NCBI GenBank assembly: GCA_942492815.1
Contig: OW818658.1
Span: 806,001 to 870,000 of the forward strand
Origin: JAEUWI01 sp942492815
Lineage (GTDB): Bacteria; Hydrogenedentota; Hydrogenedentia; Hydrogenedentales; JAEUWI01
Length of the DNA stretch: 64,000 nt
Direction of reading: 5' to 3'
Made by a program: the position numbers and the translations under genes. Every line of letters starts with the position of its first letter. The first letter of the stretch is position 1. Below are positions 45,021 through 52,444 of this stretch, one piece after another. Under the pieces are notes generated by a model. It saw nothing but the letters and a program-made list of their open reading frames with translations. It did no database searches and was not told the DNA's origin.

Positions 45021-45171
45021 TTGACAGTTGACAGTTGACAGTTGACAGTTGACAACGGTAGGACGGATAAGACCGATACGACCGATATTACAAAATCAGT
45101 CCTATCGGTCCAATCCGTCGTATTGAGTCCTTCGTTCTTCGTTGTCCATTGTCAATTGTCCATTGTCAATT
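45021..45171. repeat. composite repeat: TTGACAG arms around RGACCGATA arms
   Basis: Four TTGACAG heptamers plus TTGACAA (45021-45055), then nonamers GGACGGATA, AGACCGATA, CGACCGATA (45061-45087), a short spacer, the same nonamers inverted (about 45098-45124), and inverted heptamers TTGTCMA (45142-45169). The nested plan equals that at 37339-37591 but the inner unit differs. The right arm supplies the stop codon of the glutamine cyclotransferase gene. Confidence 0.88.
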
Positions 45172-46161
45172 GACCGGCACCACGCTCACCTCAAACATGA
45201 GGGGCCACAGCTTCCCCGTCACGAAGAGCCTCCCGCCATTCTCGTCCCAGGCGATGCCGTTGAGCACGTCGGCACGGGCGTCCTGGGCCTCGGTTAGGAG
45301 GCCGCTGAAGTCGATCCAGCCGCTGACGATACCGGTCGTGGGGTTGATGCGGGCTACCAGGTCGGTCTGCCAGACGTTGGCCCAGATCTCGCCGTTGATG
45401 AATTCTAGTTCGTTCAACTGGGTCACGGGCGTGCCCCGATCGTAGACGTGGAGCTGGCGCACCTCCTGAAACGTTTCGGGATTGAGGATGCGCAGGATAT
45501 TCGTGCCGTCGCTCATGATAAGCTCGTCGTCATCCTTTGTCAGGCCCCAGCCCTCGTTGTTGTAGGTGAAGTCACCGGTTTGCTCGAAGGTGCTCCGGTT
45601 GTAGACAAAGCCTTTCTTGTTGCGCCAGGTCAGTTGCACGATGTTGTCCCCCCAGACGGTGATGCCCTCGCCGAAATACGTGCTATCGAGGTTGACCTGC
45701 TGTTCCACGTTGCCCGTTGCCAGTTCCACGCGCCGGAGGGAAGAACGGCCATTGAGGCCCGTGCCTTCGTAAAGTATTCCATCGTCAATTTCGAGGCCCT
45801 GGGTGAATGCGGCGGCGTCGTGGGGGTAGGTATTCAAGACGGTGTAGGTATAGAAGACTGGTAGTTCTCCTTCGCCTTCTCCCTCTCCTTCTCCCTCACC
45901 GCTGGACACACCCAGTTCCGCGGCGCTGAGTTCGCCGTTGCTGTCGGTGTCCAGTTGGGCGAACTGGTCATCTGTCATGTCCTCGACCTGCGCCCGTGCT
46001 TCGGCCAGACTCAAGGCTCCACTGTGATCCGCGTCGGCGTCGGCGAAATGGTCCCGGAGCAGGATGGTGACTTCCGCCAGGGTGGGGCCCGGATCGACAG
46101 GGCCTGGACATCCCGACAGGGGGAGGATGGCAAGGAAAAGGCAGCAGATTAGCAGGCGCAT
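45166..46161 (-). CDS. lipoprotein with EF-hands and glutamine cyclotransferase propeller
   Basis: The 331-residue protein has a lipoprotein signal ending LSGC (Cys18). Two EF-hand-like calcium loops follow (DADADHSGALSLAEA and DTDSNGELSAAEL, about 41-85), then a Gly-Glu linker. The glutaminyl-peptide cyclotransferase-type propeller (about 105-331) has PHDAAAFTQGLEIDDGILYE, NEGWGLTKDDDELIMSDGT and LNGIAWDENGGRLFVTGK. Such enzymes convert N-terminal Gln to pyroglutamate. Its final codon and stop lie in the repeat at 45142-45171. Confidence 0.9.
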   Translation of the reverse strand: MRLLICCLFLAILPLSGCPGPVDPGPTLAEVTILLRDHFADADADHSGALSLAEARAQVEDMTDDQFAQLDTDSNGELSAAELGVSSGEGEGEGEGEGELPVFYTYTVLNTYPHDAAAFTQGLEIDDGILYEGTGLNGRSSLRRVELATGNVEQQVNLDSTYFGEGITVWGDNIVQLTWRNKKGFVYNRSTFEQTGDFTYNNEGWGLTKDDDELIMSDGTNILRILNPETFQEVRQLHVYDRGTPVTQLNELEFINGEIWANVWQTDLVARINPTTGIVSGWIDFSGLLTEAQDARADVLNGIAWDENGGRLFVTGKLWPLMFEVSVVPVN

Positions 46162-46276
46162 GAAGGAGTTCCTGGTGGCGCGCCGCTGTACTGGGTGCGG
46201 CGCATGGGGGTATTATACCGCACGTCATGGCGGCCGCCACTACCTGGCGCCGCCCCCAACCCTCCAGGAGCAGATC

Positions 46277-47290
46277 ATGCGTGTTTTGGTTATCGGCGGC
46301 ACCGGCCTCATCAGCACCGCCATCGTCCACCGGCTGTTGGCGTCCGGCCACGAGCCCATCCTCTTCAATCGGGGAACGACACCCTCGCGGCTCCAGAGCG
46401 ATGTGGAGGTGCTCCAGGGGGACCGACAGGACCTCGACAGTTTTGCCGCCGCCGTGGCCCCGCTGAAGTTCGACGCTGTGATAGACATGCTGACCTACGA
46501 CCGACCGACAGCTCAGCACAGCGTTTCCCTGTTTCGGGGTCGGGTGAGTCAGTACCTGTTCTGCAGCACGGTTTGCGTCTATGGCGGGCCTCTTTCGAAG
46601 ATTCCGGCGCTGGAAAATGAACCCCGCACCCCGGTTAGCGTCTATGGCCAGCGAAAGCTCGAAGCGGAAGACGTATTCTTTGAGGCCTTCTCCCGCGACG
46701 GGTTTCCCGTGACCCTGTTCCGTCCGTCCCACTGTTACGGGCCGGGACAGCCGCTCCTCGACATCTGGGGCTACGACGCGAGCCTGGTTACGCGCCTGCG
46801 TGAGGGCCGACCCATCCTCGTGGCAGGGGACGGCTACGGATTGTGGCAGCCGGGCCACGTGGACGACGTGGCGAAGGGTTTCGTGGGCGCGCTTGGGCGA
46901 ACGACGGTGCTCGGCCAGGCCTATAACATTGTGGGTGACGAAATCATGACGTGGCGCCGTTTCCATGAGCGCATGGCGGAGGCCATCGGCCTCGAGGCCA
47001 ACATCGTGACGATGACGACCGAACAGATCGCCGCCGGGACGCCCAATGGCAAGGCGGAGTGGCTGAAAGAGAATTTTCAATACCATGCGGCCTACAGCAG
47101 CCAAGCGCTCCAGCGGGACGTGCCGGAATTTCGGAATCTGATGTCGTGGGAAGACGGCGTGCGCGATGTCGTGCGCTGGATGGATGAGAATGAGCTTCAC
47201 GAACCAGCGGATGCCAAGCCGTGGGTGGATGAATTGGCGGCGAAGGCGCGGGGATTTGTCGAGGCACTCGGGACGGACTCGCGCCCGTGA
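46277..47290 (+). CDS. NAD-dependent epimerase/dehydratase family protein
   Basis: The 337-residue protein has the extended SDR form: MRVLVIGGTGLISTAIVHRL is a Rossmann start with GGTGxIS, FDAVIDMLTYDR follows, and STVCVYGG...YGQRKLEAE carries the Tyr-x3-Lys catalytic pair as YGQRK. FRPSHCYGPGQP and HVDDVAKGFVGAL are typical of sugar-nucleotide epimerases and of the isoflavone-reductase-like chloroplast SDR type. The substrate is unknown. GGAG nine bases upstream sets ATG 46277. It is divergent from the glutamine cyclotransferase gene. Confidence 0.85.
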   Translation: MRVLVIGGTGLISTAIVHRLLASGHEPILFNRGTTPSRLQSDVEVLQGDRQDLDSFAAAVAPLKFDAVIDMLTYDRPTAQHSVSLFRGRVSQYLFCSTVCVYGGPLSKIPALENEPRTPVSVYGQRKLEAEDVFFEAFSRDGFPVTLFRPSHCYGPGQPLLDIWGYDASLVTRLREGRPILVAGDGYGLWQPGHVDDVAKGFVGALGRTTVLGQAYNIVGDEIMTWRRFHERMAEAIGLEANIVTMTTEQIAAGTPNGKAEWLKENFQYHAAYSSQALQRDVPEFRNLMSWEDGVRDVVRWMDENELHEPADAKPWVDELAAKARGFVEALGTDSRP

Positions 47291-47425
47291 CTTCGTCTGG
47301 CGCTTGCCCCGTTCAACATTGAGCCGGCTACGAATCGCGACGGTAGGCTGATTGCGCGTGCCTGTCCCAGGGGATGGGTGGGAGGACGTGGTGCCGCATC
47401 CTGTCGCCAGTAGTCCGAACGATTC

Positions 47426-47497
47426 AGCCGCAAAAGAACGCAAAGAGCGCAAAGAAAAAGGGATATTTCTTTGCGCTCTTTGCGTTCTTTTGCCGCT
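47426..47497. repeat. inverted AAAGARCGC repeat forming a 32-bp hairpin
   Basis: The arm 47426-47457 is the reverse complement of 47466-47497 with one mismatch in 32 bases, and only eight bases separate them. Each arm contains AAAGAACGC, AAAGAGCGC and AAAGAAA. It lies between the epimerase gene and the convergent HicB-like gene, so it may also terminate one of them. Confidence 0.85.
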
Positions 47498-47515
47498 AAA
47501 AATAAGTGGGCCGAT

Positions 47516-47701
47516 TCAGAAAACCTTGCCTTCTTTCGGGAGCTCCTCAATCGTCATCTTAAGGACTTCCACCAGATTACGCCCCGCTTCTTCCTTGGTG
47601 TGGCCCCAAGTGGACACGCCCTGCTCCAACAGTTCCGGCACGCAGGCGAACCAATGATCGCCATCGGGCTCGACCACAAAAGTCAATGAAAAGCTCTCCA
47701 T
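47516..47701 (-). CDS. HicB-like antitoxin-fold protein
   Basis: The 61-residue protein (MESFSLTFVVEPDGDHWFAC, then VPELLEQGVSTWGHTKEEAG and NLVEVLKMTIEEL) has the HicB/UPF0150 fold: a WxA-CPEL core followed by GxTxEEAxxN. There is no HicA toxin beside it, so it is probably an orphan. The start is ATG 47701 (GGAGG 11 bases upstream); ATG 47734 would add 11 residues. Confidence 0.75.
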   Translation of the reverse strand: MESFSLTFVVEPDGDHWFACVPELLEQGVSTWGHTKEEAGRNLVEVLKMTIEELPKEGKVF

Positions 47702-47734
47702 GCCTGAGATGTCCTCCGATACGGTTGGTGACAT

Positions 47735-48032
47735 TATGATAGCACAAGCAGGCGGGGAAGGCGGGGCAATCGTATTATCATTTCAGTGATTGCGGCGGGG
47801 CTATGGAGCGGGGGCTTTCCAGCCCCCGACCCGTGCAACGCAGTTGCAAGGGCAAAACGATGAAACAGAAAAGGGGGCAATGGGCCTTGTGATTGCCGCG
47901 CGTCACGATTCCAACCTCCACTGGGACATGCCGCCGCTTTGGCGTGGGCATTGCCTGACTGGGTTGGAGGTGAAGTCGTCGAGTTTGTGCGGCTTCTTTC
48001 AGGTGCCCGTGCGGCGGTACGTCCCTATGCGC
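47735..48032. other. gap with a single REP-like palindrome
   Basis: TATGGAGCGGGGGCTTTCC followed by AGCCCCCGAC forms a short hairpin at about 47802-47830 and is shared with 10938. GTGCAACGCAGTTGCA follows. I see no gene. Confidence 0.5.
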
Positions 48033-49040
48033 TCAGTGCTTGTGGTCGGCGGCGTAGTGCTCTTTGAGCAGGTCGCGGCCAAAGTCGCCGTGGAAATCGC
48101 GCCAGGCGGCGTGCACGTGGTTGGCGTTGTTCTGGGTGTTGTCGTATTCCACGATGAAGGTCTTGCCCTGCAGGCGGTAGTAGTGGCCCTGGCCCTTCTC
48201 AAGGCTGCCCATCCAGGCAAATTTCACGTCGTCAATGCCCGCCTTCTGGATGCGGGCCAGGCGCTGGGCGGAAACCTCGGGAAGCTGGATCCGTGCATGG
48301 GCCTCGATCAGCGCGACGAAGTCCTGCTTCTGCTGCTCGGTCAGGGCGGAATAGGCGATGCCCTTGTCCTCCTGCATCGGGGCTTCCACCTTGTCGCCGG
48401 TGAAGACGTCGTTGGGGGCCGTGGCGTCTATGATGGCCACCGATTTCTGTTCGTCGCTCATTCCCGAAACGAAGGCGCGACCCAGATCCTCCAGATCACC
48501 CAGAGCCCGGGTACCTTGCAGCGGACCGGATTTCACGTCACCGGGGTTGGTGCCCATGAACTGGGGGGAATCCGAGATGGCCTTGCCCTTGACGATGGTC
48601 CAGTTCAGCGAGAGGTGATGGCCCTCATAGCGGAAGCCCCAGGTGCCGTCTTTCGCGGGTGTGCCAAAAACGGTGAAATGGTAGTCCAGCGGGTTGCGGT
48701 GGGTGGCCTGGGGGCCCTCCAGTTCGCGCAGCACCCCTTCCAGCGAGCGAATCGTCTCCACCGTCTTGTAGCCGTGGTCGCTCAGGGCGGCCTTGAGCAC
48801 CGCGTGGGCCAAGGGAAGCTGGTCGTCGGTCAATTGTTCAAGGGAAATGCCGTTGCGCTTGGTCGGCACAAAGTGCCAGTTCCAGCGCTCCTCGGCGTCA
48901 AAGGGATAAACCGCGATGGCGCGCTGCTCCTCGGTAAGTCCGGCGGTGAAGGCGTTCACGGCGTCCGCCAGACCGTCGGCGGGGTTCAGGGCCGAGGCCG
49001 CGGCACTCAGCAGCAACAGAAAAGAGGTCGTAGTCAGCAT
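48033..49040 (-). CDS. DUF3500 protein with signal peptide
   Basis: The 335-residue protein has a signal peptide (MLTTTSFLLLLSAAASALNP) and then DUF3500 features: LTEEQRAIAVYPFDAEERWN, WHFVPTKRNGISLEQL, DYHFTVFGTPAKDGTWGFRY, EGHHLSLNWTI and YNTQNNANHVHAAWRDF-like (here EYDNTQNNANHVHAAWRDFH) near the end. The family has no settled function; it is common in PVC and Bacteroidetes genomes. GGAG eight bases upstream sets ATG 49040. Confidence 0.88.
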   Translation of the reverse strand: MLTTTSFLLLLSAAASALNPADGLADAVNAFTAGLTEEQRAIAVYPFDAEERWNWHFVPTKRNGISLEQLTDDQLPLAHAVLKAALSDHGYKTVETIRSLEGVLRELEGPQATHRNPLDYHFTVFGTPAKDGTWGFRYEGHHLSLNWTIVKGKAISDSPQFMGTNPGDVKSGPLQGTRALGDLEDLGRAFVSGMSDEQKSVAIIDATAPNDVFTGDKVEAPMQEDKGIAYSALTEQQKQDFVALIEAHARIQLPEVSAQRLARIQKAGIDDVKFAWMGSLEKGQGHYYRLQGKTFIVEYDNTQNNANHVHAAWRDFHGDFGRDLLKEHYAADHKH

Positions 49041-49311
49041 GAATCGTGCTCCGTGACCCCGGAAAGGGCCCAATTTTGCGGGGGACGCCCGCCAGGGGAA
49101 GGGCAGGGAGGCTCGCAACGGGCCTCCAGACCGGGCGCGAGCATAATGAATGGGACGGGAAAATAGCAAGGGAAATTTGTATAGGCTGCGCGCTCCTGTG
49201 GTACAATCCCGCAGGAGTGCGTTCGGGGCCCGTACGCTTGACCGGACGTTGTACTCCTTCGTTTTTTCCCCTCAGATGCTCCACAGTAGCAGAAGGTTTG
49301 AAGCGCAACGT

Positions 49312-49530
49312 ATGCAGAAAGAAGAATCCATACAAGTCGAAGGCACGGTGGTTGAACCTTTGCCGAACGCCATGTTCCGTGTAAAGCTTCAGAATGACCA
49401 CATGGTGCTCGCGCACATCTCCGGCAAGATGCGGAAGTTCTATATCCGCATTCTCCCCGGTGACCGCGTCACCTTGGAAATGTCCCCCTACGACCTGAGC
49501 AAAGGTCGCATCACCTACCGGTACAAATAA
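49312..49530 (+). CDS. infA: translation initiation factor IF-1
   Basis: The 72-residue protein is a single S1/OB domain: MQKEESIQVEGTVVEPLPNA, FRVKLQNDHMVLAHISGKMR and the ILPGDRVTLEMSPYDLSKGR end. IF-1 binds the ribosomal A site during initiation. The usual ending is RITYRYK, as here. It stands alone, not in a ribosomal-protein operon. The nearest Shine-Dalgarno-like sequence (GAAGG) lies about 14 bases upstream, which is distant. Confidence 0.96.
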   Translation: MQKEESIQVEGTVVEPLPNAMFRVKLQNDHMVLAHISGKMRKFYIRILPGDRVTLEMSPYDLSKGRITYRYK

Positions 49531-49629
49531 GCCTTCCGTACCGCTCTCCGGGTTCGCCCGTCTCCTCCATTCGAAGTCTTGCCGTGGTGGAGTGCTGTGC
49601 CGTATCCACGCCAAGCCTTTTTCGCCCCC

Positions 49630-52422
49630 TCAGGGCGCGGCTTTCGGCACCGGCACGTTCTGGGGACCCGTTGCCCGGGGCTGCCAGTCTTTGGGAACCA
49701 ACTCCATCGGTCGATAGCTCGCATCGACCGCACCCTCCTTATTGACGGTCACGGTATACAGCCGACTCTGCAGCGTTGCCGGGCGCGACCACTGGTCGAA
49801 AACAAAATTGCCCATGCTGTAGATAATCAGGCCATCCTTGTACCAGGCGGCATCCTGCTGCACGTGGGGGTGGTGCCCCGCCACGATATCCGCCCCCTGA
49901 TCGATCGTAAATTGCCCCAACTCCACCTGTCGAGGACTGGGCGCGTTCTGGTATTCCGTTCCCCAGTGATACGACACAATAATGACGTCCGCATTCGGCT
50001 TCAAGGCCGCAATATCCCGTGCGATCGCCTCTTTCTCCGCGCGGGCAGGCCTCTTTTCGTAGTTCATGAACTCCGGCGGATAGGCATAGGGTGATTCGGG
50101 GTCGGCGTAGCCCAGAAACCCAATGCGCAATCCCTTGCGCTCGATCACGATCGCCTGTTGGGGCGTGTCTCCCGTGACGATGCCGAGTGGGGGAATCGCG
50201 CTATTACCGAGGATTAGAAGCGTGTCGTCAAGAGCGATGGCGCCATAGTCCAGCGTGTGGTTGTTGGCCAGCGAAAGCAGATCAAAGCCCGCGAATTGGA
50301 GCCCCTCGGCGGCCTCCGGCGGGGCGTTAAAAACATATTTTTTCTTAAGCGCTTCGCCCTTGCCGGAGATGGGGCATTCCAGGTTGCCAAATGCGATGTC
50401 CGCCGCCTGAAGCAGGGGGGCCGCTTCTTTGAAGGGATAGGTGAAGTCGAGATTACGCGTGGTGAGATCCTTCTCCACATTGCGCGAAAGCATGATATCG
50501 CCCACGAGCGCGATGCTGACCGTGTCGAGTGCGGGCACGGCAGGTGCGGCAGAGGCAAGGGGCGCAGGCGACACCGTCGCAGGCGGTTTGGAAGGCTCGG
50601 GGTCTGACTCTTCCGTGGTCTCCGACTCCTCAGCAACTTCCTTCTCCACGGATTCGACACTGGCGGGCTTGGCTTCAGGGGCTGAAACCCGCGTGGAGTC
50701 GTCGGCGCGATAGAAAAAAAGCAAGCCCAGCAGCAGGGAAACATAGGCGGCACCGAACAGATGGCGCGTTTCAAGCCAGGGCTTTCGTGCTGTCGTCGTG
50801 GAAGTAGAGACGGGCGCTTCGGCGACCGCCGGAGTCGATACTGAAGCGGGGGCGGGTTCGGCGGTGGCCAGTGCGGGTGCCGGCACAACATGCGAAAGGT
50901 CGGGCACCGCCAGCGCGGTTAGCCCTTCTGCGGCGGCAACAGCCTCGCGCCGGGGAAGGAGATGGACCCCCACGATATACAGCCCGAGTACTAGGTAGAG
51001 GCAGGAGAGAATGAAGCACAAGTCGAAGTTGAGCTCCATGCCGCCACGGCGGAGGGCGTAGGAAATGATGGTGACCGCGAAGAAGAGGCCCGCGCCAATG
51101 GCGTTGCGGGTCAGTTCGAGCCGGGGCAGGAAAATGAGGAGCGGGACAATCAGCATGACATAGTAATAGAACGTCGGGGCGGTGAGAAAGAACGCGGGCA
51201 CAAAGCCGAGGCCGATAGCCTGATAGGGCTTCATGCGGCGTGCGGCGGCGAAACTCAACCCCAACGCAACGGCCATGATGGCGCGCCAGAGACCTTGATG
51301 TTCGGTGAAGGCATTAGCTTTGCCCACGACACCCTCGTAGGGCCAGAGGAAGATATACTTGAAGCCCACGCGCGTGGTCGAGATGTCGTTATTGTGGACA
51401 CCGATCTTGGCGAAGAATTCCTTCCACAGCGGCAGGCCGTAGTAGACGTAGGCGGCGAGGGTCAGGAGGATGCCCGTCACCGCGAAGGCGGCGAAGAAGC
51501 GGAGGTAATCCCGGTTGAGCTTACGCGTGGCGAGGAACTCCCAGCAGAGAAGGGCGCCGAGGCCGAAAGCAAAGATTCCGGGGAAGATGCGCGCGGCGGC
51601 GGCGTAGGCCAGCACCACGCCGGCGCTCCGGTAGTGCTTCAGGTGGAGCAGGCACATGCTCGCCACGAGGCAGGCGACCCAGTCCATGCGCATCAACGCG
51701 CCCTTGATATGCACGAAGGCCAGGGCGAAATTGGTGCCGAAGAAGGCCAGCGCGAAGAGGGCGCACCACGGACCAAAAGCCCGCCAGATGAGCAGAAACA
51801 TGCCGAGCAGAATGAGGGGATCGAGGGCCACGAGGAACTGCATGCCCGCTTCGCTGCTGGTGGGAACGAGATTCGTCAGCATACCCGCGAAGAGGGACCA
51901 GACCGGGGTCCCGTTGTAGCCTTTGTCGCGCAGCATGTCCTGCCACTTCGCCTTGGGCACCAGACCCTGAAAATAGGCGATATCCTTCTTGAACTCTTCC
52001 CAGCGTTCCGGGGTGAAGCGACCCTTGATGGCGTCTTTGTTCGCGAGAACGTCTTTGACCGGCGTGTAGCCGTGTGTGGCGAGATTCCGGATGGGCTGTT
52101 TGGTGTTGTAGACCTTTTTGCCCTCCAGATCGGCGAGGAGGGATGCCGCGTACTGGTTGTGATACCCCAGCTCCGGCGCATACTTAGTGCCGGTGTAGTA
52201 ATGGTAGAAATCGTGGGGATTCATGAAACGGCCGTAGCGCACCCAGCCGAACTCATAGTAAGACGCGACGGCGCCCGCGCCGATGAGAACGAGGGCGACA
52301 AAAAGGGGCCACATCCGGGCCTGCAGGCGCTGGCGCACACAGATCGCATAGATGATGATTGCGGCCAGCGCACCCTCCGCGAGGAGCGCTTTTAAGAATT
52401 CACGAAATGCTGGTGTGTCCAT
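49630..52422 (-). CDS. fusion of polytopic GT87-like membrane domain with CapA-type phosphoesterase
   Basis: This 930-residue protein has about 11-13 membrane helices in residues 1-520, which resemble DUF2029/GT87 mannosyltransferase-like proteins. A Pro/Ala/Thr-rich linker with one more helix follows (about 520-630). A complete CapA/PGA_cap metallophosphatase-like domain (about 638-900) has VGDIMLSRNVE, GNLECPIS, LANNHTLDYG, SYHWGTEYQ, GADIVAGHHPHVQ and YSMGNFVFD. CapA proteins take part in poly-glutamate or other capsule export. I do not recall this fusion. It ends a four-gene operon with GT2, an acetyltransferase and YfhO, 22 bases after YfhO. Confidence 0.82.
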   Translation of the reverse strand: MDTPAFREFLKALLAEGALAAIIIYAICVRQRLQARMWPLFVALVLIGAGAVASYYEFGWVRYGRFMNPHDFYHYYTGTKYAPELGYHNQYAASLLADLEGKKVYNTKQPIRNLATHGYTPVKDVLANKDAIKGRFTPERWEEFKKDIAYFQGLVPKAKWQDMLRDKGYNGTPVWSLFAGMLTNLVPTSSEAGMQFLVALDPLILLGMFLLIWRAFGPWCALFALAFFGTNFALAFVHIKGALMRMDWVACLVASMCLLHLKHYRSAGVVLAYAAAARIFPGIFAFGLGALLCWEFLATRKLNRDYLRFFAAFAVTGILLTLAAYVYYGLPLWKEFFAKIGVHNNDISTTRVGFKYIFLWPYEGVVGKANAFTEHQGLWRAIMAVALGLSFAAARRMKPYQAIGLGFVPAFFLTAPTFYYYVMLIVPLLIFLPRLELTRNAIGAGLFFAVTIISYALRRGGMELNFDLCFILSCLYLVLGLYIVGVHLLPRREAVAAAEGLTALAVPDLSHVVPAPALATAEPAPASVSTPAVAEAPVSTSTTTARKPWLETRHLFGAAYVSLLLGLLFFYRADDSTRVSAPEAKPASVESVEKEVAEESETTEESDPEPSKPPATVSPAPLASAAPAVPALDTVSIALVGDIMLSRNVEKDLTTRNLDFTYPFKEAAPLLQAADIAFGNLECPISGKGEALKKKYVFNAPPEAAEGLQFAGFDLLSLANNHTLDYGAIALDDTLLILGNSAIPPLGIVTGDTPQQAIVIERKGLRIGFLGYADPESPYAYPPEFMNYEKRPARAEKEAIARDIAALKPNADVIIVSYHWGTEYQNAPSPRQVELGQFTIDQGADIVAGHHPHVQQDAAWYKDGLIIYSMGNFVFDQWSRPATLQSRLYTVTVNKEGAVDASYRPMELVPKDWQPRATGPQNVPVPKAAP

Positions 52423-52444
52423 GAGGCCTGCAAGAGGTTGTAAT

